From Paenibacillus sp. FSL R10-2734 (GTDB taxonomy: Bacteria; Bacillota; Bacilli; Paenibacillales; Paenibacillaceae): a stretch of DNA of 64,000 bases. The notes below the pieces were generated by a model, which searched no databases, had not been told where the DNA came from, and saw only the letters and a list, made by a program, of their open reading frames with translations. The stretch covers positions 620,001-684,000 of the forward strand of contig NZ_CP150170.1 of NCBI RefSeq assembly GCF_037963865.1, read 5' to 3'. The translations under genes and the position numbers were made by a program. Positions 35,714-43,488 of this stretch are shown here, in pieces; positions within the stretch are counted from its first letter, which is position 1; each line of letters opens with the position of its first letter.

Positions 35714-36539
35714 TAGTTACAACCTTCTTTTCATTTTTTTGATTATAAATGCTTCGTATTCCTTTCAGCTCGTCGCCAAACTGCCTTTTGGCATCATCGC
35801 CCATGGCATCAATCAGTCTGAAGCAGTAAGCGTCATGTTTAATATTTTCTTTGGCAAGGAAGACCATCGGAGTACTTTGCGTCCATATGACTTCTGCATT
35901 CTTGTCATTTTGAATATGCCCGAACAGGATTTCCTTGGAATCGACCACAATATTAATCCATCTGCCGCCGCTTTCCTGAAGTTTTTCTTCCTCAAAGCCA
36001 TGTTTGTAGTAGTTGACCAGCGGAACTTGATAATCATGGTTTGTGCTATAGAGAATAATCACCGACCGTTCAAGCCTTTCCTCTACGGCACGTAGTTCCT
36101 CAATAATGTGATGAATATCCTCTTTCCAGACCTGGATATATACCTCGGACTTGGCTTCACTTAGCAAAAGCCTGCACTTGTTGAAAATATTTTTATACCC
36201 GCGGATATACCAGAAATTTTCTAGGTCCATCGTCTGGTTATAGCTTTTCAGTTCATTTTTTACTTCAGTCAGGCTGTCGTCCACACTGCTCTTGATATTC
36301 TCAATGAATTCTTCAATAGGAACGGCACTGTAATGGACAGGATTGGTTTGCTTTGAAACGACAATGCATCCCTTTTCCATTAAAATCTCCAAGATGTTGT
36401 ACACCTTAGATCGAGGCACGGCGGAATTTTTGCTGACTTCATAGCCTGTACCCGTTCCGTTTTTTAGCAAAGAGATATACACCTTTGATTCTGATTCCGT
36501 GAAGTTGAACGACTTCAACAATTGAATTACTTTGTCCAT
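35670..36539 (-). CDS. TrmB-family transcriptional regulator
   Basis: 289 residues. The N-terminal winged HTH contains LKSFNFTESESKVYISLLKNG and SAVPRSKVYNILEILMEKGCI, the TrmB signature; a coiled coil and PLD-like effector-binding domain follow (about 105-250). Such regulators usually sense sugars or metabolites. GAGGTGA precedes the start. The 3' end overlaps the permease start. Confidence 0.85.
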   Translation of the reverse strand: MDKVIQLLKSFNFTESESKVYISLLKNGTGTGYEVSKNSAVPRSKVYNILEILMEKGCIVVSKQTNPVHYSAVPIEEFIENIKSSVDDSLTEVKNELKSYNQTMDLENFWYIRGYKNIFNKCRLLLSEAKSEVYIQVWKEDIHHIIEELRAVEERLERSVIILYSTNHDYQVPLVNYYKHGFEEEKLQESGGRWINIVVDSKEILFGHIQNDKNAEVIWTQSTPMVFLAKENIKHDAYCFRLIDAMGDDAKRQFGDELKGIRSIYNQKNEKKVVTNDNSDDYTDPCGPD

Positions 36540-36808
36540 CTCATTTCACCTCATACTCAATAATATGATTTCATTTTACAAGTAAATGAGACTAGATGAA
36601 ATGTTCTTGTGAAATTAATCACTTTTGTGTCTGATGTGTTTCATTGTTATTAGTAGCTACCTTTGTTAACTACTATACACCGCCTATAATAGTTTGTACA
36701 TAATTTCACAAAGATTTTAGGGTAGCATGAACAATTGACTTCGAATTCTAGACACAATTGGCATTGGAGTGAAACTGAGGATGTTGATCGCGGTCAGCAT
36801 AGTAAGCC
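36540..36808. promoter_or_regulatory. Upstream region of the trmB operon
   Basis: Contains dyad-like elements on either side of 36600, such as TTGTGA-N6-TCACTT (36608-36625) and repeated ATTTCAT/ATGAAAT. These could be operators of the TrmB protein; no clear promoter boxes were fixed. Confidence 0.4.
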
Positions 36809-37131
36809 GTGTTATCTTCTAAGCAGTTAGTGATAGAGGGTTTGCAAGAGGGATTGAAATCAGAAGAAATAACGGGTTCCATCTATAGAGGCAAACATCT
36901 CTGGAAAAAGTACGGAGAAGAAACTATACAGCCAGTATTCCTACTTCTCTTCCATCAGGCAGGTGGTATAGTGGCTGCATTAATTAGAGGGATAACTTAC
37001 GATGTATTTTAAAATTATCAAAACTTGATTGTTATTAACGGCATAATTTGTACCCTCGTAGCGCTGGGGTATATCGTAATATTCATGACATACAGAAGAG
37101 TCCTAGGATTCAAAATAAGAGGACTGCAGTA
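36809..37131 (+). pseudogene. Frameshifted C-terminal remnant of a membrane transporter
   Basis: Frame 36809-37012 ends ...PVFLLLFHQAGGIVAALIRG, then a second frame to the stop at 37129-37131 reads NLIVINGIICTLVALGYIVI and ends MTYRRVLGFKIRGLQ. Together they resemble the last two helices of a multi-helix transporter with a frameshift between. The family cannot be named. Confidence 0.4.
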
Positions 37132-37217
37132 GGCACGGTACTTTGACTTCGCTTCATGACTTGCAGAGCAAGTATCGGGGTAAGCTGAACGCGAATTCGT
37201 CCTATATATGATATGGG

Positions 37218-37235
37218 GAACCGTATCATAAGTAG
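37218..37235 (+). repeat. att-like repeat R4
   Basis: GAACCGTATCATAAGTAG, reading EPYHK-stop as R1 does but with TAT for TAC. It marks the outer end of the third cassette. Confidence 0.88.
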
Positions 37236-37383
37236 GTGGAATTTTTGGTTACGAGGCCTAGGGGGGCATGGGGCTAACTTGGACCCAACCCGATAGAAAA
37301 GGGGGATTACTTCTTTATAAACACGGAAACCATTCGTGCGCCCAATTTACTTAACAAAGCATAAACCAACTGTGTTCTGGTCA

Positions 37384-38135
37384 AGACCCCATTTAGTAGA
37401 CATTGTAAAAAACCTAGGCTACAAGCTGGTTTCTGTATTCAACAGGGGTCAGCTTGTTTAGTGTGCGCCCAGCATGGGCGCTATCTCTAGGGTTTAAGTC
37501 CCGAATTGCGAAGGCAGTAATTAAGGCAAGGGTGTCCATCATGAGGTGGAATCTGAAGGAAGCCAGCGGCAAATCTCTCGTCTGAGGAACACGAACTTTA
37601 TTTAAGGATAGCGTACGTTGGATGAGTCTGCACTACAAATCAAAGTCCTTACTGCCGAAGGCGTGCGAGACTAGCGGAAGAGTGGAAATTACCTCGAATG
37701 AAGGTGAAGAAGCTAATCGCACTCGGCGTGACATGCTGATTTGGGCTCCAACCTGTGGCAGCATGCCTTGGTATGCATGGGACGTGTACTGGTTGATCGC
37801 TATGATCTTACGTTTCAACACCTCATCAGGATCGTTATCCTTGCGCTTCAACCCCCGATTCAAGATTTTGTAACCACTTTTTTAGGACATCTTCCTCTTC
37901 GTACAGACGACGTAGTTCGCGTCCTTGCTCAGTTTCGGCCCTATGAGGATCTCCACGTTTATCCTCGATTGATGCTACTCCTTTTTCCTGGTATTTCCTA
38001 ATTCAAACTTTAGCTGGTTTCTTGTCATGTACTTTTAGGTGATCTGTAATATTGCTGTAACTCCCCCTCATCGAATAGCTTCCACCTTAAGAGACTCCGG
38101 ATAATGCTTAAACCTCTAACCCTTTTTCGCTGGCA
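37384..38135 (-). mobile_element. Decayed IS3-family insertion sequence
   Basis: On the minus strand, orfA (38131 to about 37868) reads RFKHYPESLKVEAIR, then ITDHLKVHDK, then RKYQEKGVASIEDKRGDPHR and LYEEEDVLKKWLQNL, with in-frame stops and at least one frameshift. The start of orfB follows (GLKRKDNDPDEVLKRKI), and its last codons reappear at 37460-37413 as NKLTPVEYRNQLVA-stop, with the usual right-end sequence behind it. Most of orfB is gone, replaced by intron sequence on the other strand. Confidence 0.82.
37460..37738 (+). mobile_element. 5' fragment of a group II intron (domain I)
   Basis: Begins GTGTGCGCCCAGCATGGGCG and contains the conserved runs AGGGTTTAAGTCCCGAA, AAGGCAAGGGTGTCC, GGAATCTGAAGGAAGCC, TCTGAGGAACACGAACTT and AAAGTCCTTACTGCCGAAGG, all characteristic of bacterial group II introns with RT ORFs. 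The RT gene and domains V-VI are missing. It sits inside the IS3 orfB in opposite orientation. Confidence 0.8.
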
Positions 38136-38300
38136 CAAAAATGCATCCTCTAGAATTTCATCGAATTAACAAGAGGTTTAATCCAATATCAATTCTAAAG
38201 GGTGAACTTCAATTCCAGGTTAGAAGCCGTACGGTGTTATTTGCTTGTAAATCAAATCTTAACAATCAGGCTTTAAAATATCGTAAAAGGAGGATGAAAC
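38136..38300. other. Upstream region of the CcdA/TlpA operon
   Basis: Boundary between mobile debris and the intact operon. Carries the AAAGGAGG ribosome site (38286-38293); promoter not assigned with confidence. Confidence 0.35.
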
Positions 38301-38981
38301 ATGATGCAAGACGCTATTGTTTGGGGGTCACTAATTATTAAGTACAATTGGATCGCGTTTGCCTTTTCTGCACTGGCAGCTTATATGGCTATGAAATTCT
38401 GGTTGAGAGATAAGGTTGATATCAAAAAGCCAATTTTAGAGGATATAACCAATGTGTTTTTTTGGGCATTCATCATTTGGAAGTTTAGTGTCATTATTTT
38501 CAATCCCGTCAGTGTTATAAATAATCCGTATTATATTCTTTATTTTTCCGGGGGCAAGCGAGGGATCTTGCTAGCGGCAATCGCTGTTCTTATTTTCTTA
38601 ATTATTCAATCTCGAAAACACAAAATTAACCTTTGGATGTATGCAGCGGTACTATCGGTAGGATTTGTATCTTATAAATTGGTTTATTCTCTTTTCAGGC
38701 TCTTCTTCAATTATCCACAATCATTCGTGTATGACCTTAGTCAAATTGTTCTAGCGATTGTGCTGCTGATTTGGTTGTATAGCCGAAAAGAGAGTTTTGG
38801 AAAACCACATGAGATCTATCAACTGATTCTATGGTTCAGCATCGGACAAATTTTTAGCTACTTTTTAAATAGCTTTAATACAGCTGTGTTCTTGGGATTT
38901 TCCTTAGAGCAGCTTATCTTTTTGACCATTGCTCTAGGTTGCTTATTAATACCAATTTTTGTAAGAAAGAAAAAACTTTAA
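38301..38981 (+). CDS. Integral membrane protein, distantly Lgt-like
   Basis: 226 residues with about seven membrane helices. The first helices (GSLIIKYNWIAFAFSALAAY, then FFWAFIIWKFSVIIFNP) recall prolipoprotein diacylglyceryl transferase topology, but the catalytic HGGL/NFxxxE/R motifs of Lgt are absent, so transferase activity is not expected. GGAGG is seven bases upstream. First gene of an operon with ccdA and a TlpA-like thioredoxin, so a role in extracytoplasmic redox is likely by context only. Confidence 0.7.
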   Translation: MMQDAIVWGSLIIKYNWIAFAFSALAAYMAMKFWLRDKVDIKKPILEDITNVFFWAFIIWKFSVIIFNPVSVINNPYYILYFSGGKRGILLAAIAVLIFLIIQSRKHKINLWMYAAVLSVGFVSYKLVYSLFRLFFNYPQSFVYDLSQIVLAIVLLIWLYSRKESFGKPHEIYQLILWFSIGQIFSYFLNSFNTAVFLGFSLEQLIFLTIALGCLLIPIFVRKKKL

Positions 38982-38987
38982 CGAATC

Positions 38988-39012
38988 TTAACAATCTCTC
39001 GTTATTGTTAAC
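38988..39012 (+). other. Hairpin between operon genes
   Basis: TTAACAAT / ATTGTTAA 8-bp stem with 8-base loop just ahead of the ccdA ribosome site. It could stabilise or process the mRNA; there is no T-run. Confidence 0.45.
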
Positions 39013-39039
39013 AGGAATACTTTGCTGGAGGAATTACAA

Positions 39040-39747
39040 ATGGACAATATTTCAGTTTTATTTGCTATATCGGCTGGGCTACTATCGTTCTTCTCACCTT
39101 GCATTTTTCCGTTATTGCCTGCCTATCTTGCTAATCTTACAGGTTCATATGGGAGTGGAGGCCAGATTAATGTTTCCAAAAGAATAATGATGATTCGTTC
39201 CATTCTCTTTATCCTTGGTTTTACTGTAGTTTTCATGCTTATGGGCGCTTCGGTCAGTATGATAGGACAATTATTCGCTGCAAATCGAGGGATAATAGAA
39301 AAGGTTAGCGGTTTACTTATTATTATGTTTGGTCTACAGATCGCAGGGATTTTGAACCTTCGCTTTCTCATGTTTCAAAAGCAGCATGAAACCAAGGGTT
39401 CTAAGAGCGGATGGAATTCATTTGTCGTAGGAGTCGCATTTGGAACAGGCTGGACGCCTTGTGTCGGATTGGCTTTATCTTCGATTTTGCTGTTAGCGGG
39501 ATCTTCTGAAACGATGTACAGTGGAATGTTTTTGCTGCTATTTTATTCGCTGGGCTTAGGCGTTCCTTTTCTTCTAATATCGTTCTTGATTACAAAATCT
39601 ATGGGTATTATGAAAAAAGTGAACATATGGTTGCCGCGTCTATCTTTGCTAAACGGTTGGATTATGATCGTGATGGGCTTAATGCTATTTACGGGGCAAT
39701 TGCAAAAATTAAGTGCATGGCTCTCCCAATTCGCGCCAGTTTTTTAA
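39040..39747 (+). CDS. ccdA: CcdA-type thiol-disulfide transporter
   Basis: Moves reducing equivalents across the membrane to extracytoplasmic thioredoxins. 235 residues, six helices; the two redox cysteines are in FFSPCIFPLLPAYL (helix 1) and GWTPCVGLAL (helix 4). GGAGGAAT at 39028 sets the start at 39040 rather than 39022. Followed 15 bases later by its likely electron acceptor. Confidence 0.93.
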   Translation: MDNISVLFAISAGLLSFFSPCIFPLLPAYLANLTGSYGSGGQINVSKRIMMIRSILFILGFTVVFMLMGASVSMIGQLFAANRGIIEKVSGLLIIMFGLQIAGILNLRFLMFQKQHETKGSKSGWNSFVVGVAFGTGWTPCVGLALSSILLLAGSSETMYSGMFLLLFYSLGLGVPFLLISFLITKSMGIMKKVNIWLPRLSLLNGWIMIVMGLMLFTGQLQKLSAWLSQFAPVF

Positions 39748-39762
39748 AAAAGAAAGGATGGA

Positions 39763-40353
39763 ATGGTCTTTCCTATGAAAAAAAATATAATCGCTATTGT
39801 AATCCTGCTTGGATTGGTTAGTTGGGGAATATACGATACAATGAAAAAAAATAATGCAGTTAAAGCAAGTCTGGCTAGCAGTGAACAAGTAATAGAGGGG
39901 CTGGATATGTCTTCACTGACCATTGGTATTAATAAAGGTAACATTGCCCCTGAGTTCGAACTAAAAACACTGGATGGAGAAAGTGTAAAGCTGTCTGATT
40001 TTAGAGGAAAAAAGTTAATCGTCAATATGTGGGCAACCTGGTGTCCACCATGTAGAGCCGAAATGCCGGACATGCAAAAATTTTATGATAAATATAAAGA
40101 TGAAGATGTGGCGATTCTTTCTGTAAATATGACAACATCAGAAAAGAGTGTAGACGATATTTCCAAGTTTTTAAATGAATTTGAGATTACATTCCCAGTT
40201 GTATTGGATGAAGAAAATAAAGTTGCGATGACGTATCAAACTTTTTCGTTGCCTACAAGCTATATTATTGATTCGAAAAGCATTATTCAGCAAAAAGTTA
40301 CAGGTCCGATGAATTATGAAATGATGGATAAGATGATTTCAGAGATACAATAG
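39763..40353 (+). CDS. Membrane-anchored TlpA/ResA-like thioredoxin
   Basis: 196 residues: N-terminal membrane anchor (about 7-22), then a thioredoxin fold with MWATWCPPCRAEMP (CxxC) and the cis-proline region SLPTSYIID. Predicted to reduce disulfides outside the membrane, as in cytochrome c maturation or sporulation (ResA/StoA). Fed by the adjacent CcdA. The start has GAAAGGATG just before it. Confidence 0.92.
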   Translation: MVFPMKKNIIAIVILLGLVSWGIYDTMKKNNAVKASLASSEQVIEGLDMSSLTIGINKGNIAPEFELKTLDGESVKLSDFRGKKLIVNMWATWCPPCRAEMPDMQKFYDKYKDEDVAILSVNMTTSEKSVDDISKFLNEFEITFPVVLDEENKVAMTYQTFSLPTSYIIDSKSIIQQKVTGPMNYEMMDKMISEIQ

Positions 40354-40374
40354 ATGGAGTTGGAGGTATTTAGA

Positions 40375-41070
40375 ATGGCTGTACAAGGGACTGGGATTTT
40401 GGTAGTAGAGGACGATGTTAAGATCCGTAAGCTGATTGTCCTGTACCTGGAGAAAGAAGGGTATGAAGTTTATGAGGCTGGAGATGGGGAAGAAGCCCTT
40501 GATGCCTTTAGAAAATATGACCCTTGCCTTGTTATTCTGGATCTAATGCTTCCGAAAGTTAGTGGGGAAGAAGTCTGCAAGAGTATTCGTGCAGATTTGA
40601 AAGAACAAATACCTATTATTATGTTAACGGCTAAAGTAGAGGAACAAAGCCGGATTGAAGGCTTGAAATCGGGAGCAGATGATTATGTAACGAAACCGTT
40701 TAGTCCAGGTGAATTGGTTGCACGGGTAGAATCTATTTTGCGGCGGACAGGCCAGAGATGCAGCAAAATTACGTATCGTGGAGTAACCATTAAAGCGTTG
40801 CGGGGCGAAGTGCACTTCAGAGGAGAAATTCTAAAGCTCACACAGCATGAATTTCGTCTTTTGTTTTTTTTGATGATGCATCCTAATCAAATTCTGACTA
40901 GGGAACAGATCATTGATGAACTGTATCCCAATAATGAAAAGGCAGTAACTGAAAGGTCGATTGATGTTCACATTGGCAGATTGAGAGAAAAACTGAAGTG
41001 GGACGGGGACAGCGAACTAATCGAAACTATTCGAGGAATGGGGTATCGCTTTGCTGCTTTTCAAAAATAA
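40375..41070 (+). CDS. OmpR-family response regulator
   Basis: 231 residues from 40375, where GGAGG is correctly spaced; the longer frame from 40354 lacks a site. Receiver domain ILVVEDDVKIRKL with phosphoacceptor Asp56 (VILDLMLP) and VTKPFSP; winged helix ends IRGMGYRF. Co-transcribed with the CcdA/TlpA genes and overlapping the kinase by 20 bases, so it probably controls this redox operon. Confidence 0.93.
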   Translation: MAVQGTGILVVEDDVKIRKLIVLYLEKEGYEVYEAGDGEEALDAFRKYDPCLVILDLMLPKVSGEEVCKSIRADLKEQIPIIMLTAKVEEQSRIEGLKSGADDYVTKPFSPGELVARVESILRRTGQRCSKITYRGVTIKALRGEVHFRGEILKLTQHEFRLLFFLMMHPNQILTREQIIDELYPNNEKAVTERSIDVHIGRLREKLKWDGDSELIETIRGMGYRFAAFQK

Positions 41071-42127
41071 TCCATTACGTTTAAATATAATGTGGAAATT
41101 TACTCTGGTCAACGTAGCGGTCATTGGTATTGCCGTCTGGTTGGCGGGAGTTTCGGTGAAAGACTTTGCCTGTTTGTTGATTGCTAATTCCCCGTCTGTG
41201 AGTCCAGAAGAGAGCGCCTCTTTTACTCAAACAATGCAGACTTTTCTAATTAAAGCAAGTCTATTGGCTGTGTTGATCGCAGGGATCTTCCATTACTATT
41301 TTGTCAGGAGGCTGCTTTCTCCGCTTAAGCAATTGGGTCGTGCTGCACGACAAATGGCTCAAGGTGAAATGCCAGAACCATTATCGTTTCGGGTTCGAGA
41401 TGAAATTGGACAGTTAACGGAAGACTTTAATCATTTAAGCCAGAAATTAAAACAGGTAGAAGAGTTAAGAAAAAAAATGCTGTCTGATATTGCCCATGAG
41501 CTGCGGACCCCGTTAACCAATATTAATGGCTATTTGGAAGCTTTAAGCGCAGGAGTAATTAAGGGCAATGCAGAGCTTTACCAATCACTTCACGAAGAAT
41601 CGATACGCATTACCCGAATGGTTGAGCAGTTACATGAATTGAATGTATGGCAAGGAAAGAAGATTTCCAATGATAATAAGGTGAATGTACTCTCTATAGA
41701 TAAGGTCATTGAGTCTTGCATTGATCACTTTTCATTAGAGTTCAAAAGTAGAGGGATCTCTCTTCAATCTAATATTGAAGCAGCGCAAGTAGTCGGGGAT
41801 GAAGACGGGCTAAAACAAGTGCTACATAATCTTTTGACCAATGTTCTGCAATATGACCAGGGCGGGTGGATAAAAATAGGAGGAACGCGGAACGAGTTTG
41901 GTTATCAAGTTACTGTCAACAATTTAGGCCAGCCCATCCCTAAAGAAAAAGAAACTCTAATCTTTGAGAGGTTCTACCGGTTAGATTCGTCTCGCAGCAG
42001 GGATACGGGGGGGGCAGGATTAGGGCTATCTTTAGTGAAGGAAATTATAGAACAGCAGAAAGGAAAAGCAGGGTTGCGGTCTGATGGAAATGAGCATTCC
42101 TTTTGGTTTACAATACCCTTAAAATAA
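41051..42127 (+). CDS. Sensor histidine kinase
   Basis: 358 residues: two membrane helices (about 15-35 and 70-92) around a short extracellular loop of roughly 35 residues, HAMP, HisKA with His149 in SDIAHELRTPLTNIN, and HATPase with GGAGLGLSLVKE. The small sensor loop contains a cysteine in VKDFACLLIAN at the helix edge, which might matter for redox sensing (inference). Start at TTG 41051 or ATG 41090; neither has a strong ribosome site. Confidence 0.9.
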   Translation: MLLFKNNPLRLNIMWKFTLVNVAVIGIAVWLAGVSVKDFACLLIANSPSVSPEESASFTQTMQTFLIKASLLAVLIAGIFHYYFVRRLLSPLKQLGRAARQMAQGEMPEPLSFRVRDEIGQLTEDFNHLSQKLKQVEELRKKMLSDIAHELRTPLTNINGYLEALSAGVIKGNAELYQSLHEESIRITRMVEQLHELNVWQGKKISNDNKVNVLSIDKVIESCIDHFSLEFKSRGISLQSNIEAAQVVGDEDGLKQVLHNLLTNVLQYDQGGWIKIGGTRNEFGYQVTVNNLGQPIPKEKETLIFERFYRLDSSRSRDTGGAGLGLSLVKEIIEQQKGKAGLRSDGNEHSFWFTIPLK

Positions 42128-42130
42128 GGG

Positions 42131-42280
42131 GTGTTTTTGTCACAATGGGTTGGGAGCCCTTCTTACTTGAATTTCAAAAATCCTTTCAATTTCTCCGTCA
42201 CGGTGAACAGCGACGGCAACAAAGCTTCTACCATAGAACAGTATTTGAGTCTTCGCGAAGGAGAGTCTGTCATACCGTAA
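42131..42280 (+). pseudogene. Orphan C-terminal coding fragment
   Basis: A 49-codon frame after the kinase reads ...GSPSYLNFKNPFNFSVTVN through ASTIEQYLSLREGESVIP to a stop. It looks like real protein sequence from an exported beta-rich protein but has no ribosome site or full domain. Probably debris of a truncated gene. Confidence 0.35.
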
Positions 42281-42292
42281 ATTGAACCATAA

Positions 42293-42339
42293 AGAACAAT
42301 AGCGAAGAAGAGATAACCTCTCATCTTCGCTATTGTTCT
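42293..42339. terminator. Strong 16-bp inverted repeat
   Basis: AGAACAATAGCGAAGA / TCTTCGCTATTGTTCT. No clear T-run on either strand; it separates the plus-strand kinase operon from the minus-strand SLH gene tail and may end both. Confidence 0.6.
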
Positions 42340-42374
42340 AGGTTAAATCATTTTCCCGAAAATATAATTACTCC

Positions 42375-42448
42375 CTACAACTCTATTGGATTTACAGAGT
42401 CAACCACGTCTTGGATTTCTTTTTTTGTAAAAGACGGATTGTAATATG
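42375..42448 (-). pseudogene. Severed C-terminus of the SLH-domain protein gene
   Basis: On the minus strand this reads YYNPSFTKKEIQDVVDSVN then PIEL-stop, homologous to the internal PWTVLEIQEIVNQV unit of the SLH protein at 43480-44742. Removing the IS30 element joins the two in frame (…SS + S + YYNP…). So the insertion cut off 24 residues. Confidence 0.75.
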
Positions 42449-43481
42449 AAGTGCGACAGATAAAAAACACCCATGGAAGATTCGTGTAAAATGGAGTCAC
42501 CACAACAACCATTACACAGGAGAATCAAACCATGGGCTACACACATCTTAACATAACTGAACGCAGTCAGCTAGAAATCTTACTTCGCTTGGGATGGTCC
42601 AATCGACAGATTGGCAAGGAACTAGGCAGACATCACTCCACCATTGCTAGAGAGCGAAACAGAGAGAGTTGCAGGGAGACGTACGCCGCAGAGATTGCAC
42701 AGGCTAGTTACACGGAGCGGCGAGTATCGTGTAAACCAAAGGGTCGGTTTACCCTTGAGTTAGCCAGCGAACTGGAAGCAAACCTACAGCAGACTTGGTC
42801 ACCTGAGCAAATTGCCGAGCATAGGAGACTTCACGGTAAATCGTTCGTTTGTTTCAAGACCATCTACCGTTGGCTCTATACTGGACGCCTTGCTACAGGT
42901 GAAGTAAAGGTACTAAGACATAAGGGTAAACGGCGTAAGCCCATGGAGACACGTGGACGCTTTCTCATCGGGAAACCCATTAGCCAGCGCCCTAAAGAGG
43001 TGCGTAAACGAGAGGCTTTCGGACATTGGGAATTGGATACGGTTGTATCCAGCCGAGGAAAAAGCCGAGCCTGTGCCGCCACATTCATCGAGCGCAAGAC
43101 ACGGATGTATCTAGCCCTAAAAATGCCAGACCGTACGGCTCACTCGATGGAGATCGCTTTCGGTGTCATTGCTAGCCAGTACCCTCACAAAACTTTTCTA
43201 ACGGCTACGACAGATCGCGGGAAAGAATTCGCCTGCTATAGCGCCCTAGAAACCTTTCACGGACTGGATATCTACTTTGCCGATCCCTATTCGTCCTGGC
43301 AACGAGGATCTAACGAAAACGGGAATGGGCTACTTCGAGAGTTCTTTCCAAAAGGTCATGACTTTGGGCAGGTTACTGATGAGGAACTCGCTCATACCAT
43401 CCATCTCATTAACAACCGCCCTCGAAAATGTCTAGGATGGAAATCTGCTCACGAATCTTTTATGGAACAGGTGTCGCACTT
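42449..43481 (+). mobile_element. IS30-family insertion sequence
   Basis: About 1,033 bases bounded by a 10-base terminal inverted repeat AAGTGCGACA / TGTCGCACTT and holding one transposase gene. I see no flanking target duplication. It is inserted into the 3' end of the SLH gene. Confidence 0.85.
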
Positions 43482-43488
43482 AGCTTGA
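42532..43488 (+). CDS. IS30-family transposase
   Basis: 318 residues. N-terminal HTH (ERSQLEILLRLGWSNRQIGKELGRHHSTIARE) and a DDE catalytic domain with WELDTVV, TDRGKEFACY and NENGNGLLREFFPKG, ending in the family's NNRPRKCLGWKSAHE. AGGAGAA precedes the start. The frame is intact and its stop lies just beyond the right terminal repeat. Confidence 0.96.
   Translation: MGYTHLNITERSQLEILLRLGWSNRQIGKELGRHHSTIARERNRESCRETYAAEIAQASYTERRVSCKPKGRFTLELASELEANLQQTWSPEQIAEHRRLHGKSFVCFKTIYRWLYTGRLATGEVKVLRHKGKRRKPMETRGRFLIGKPISQRPKEVRKREAFGHWELDTVVSSRGKSRACAATFIERKTRMYLALKMPDRTAHSMEIAFGVIASQYPHKTFLTATTDRGKEFACYSALETFHGLDIYFADPYSSWQRGSNENGNGLLREFFPKGHDFGQVTDEELAHTIHLINNRPRKCLGWKSAHESFMEQVSHLA

Noticed and set aside
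35397..36095. Plus-strand 232-residue ORF
   Set aside because: It is antisense to the TSUP and TrmB genes, which carry clear family motifs on the minus strand.
27210..37235. Prophage or integrative conjugative element as an explanation for the accessory region
   Set aside because: No integrase, phage structural or conjugation genes are present; the rlmH-end repeats fit SCC-like cassettes better.
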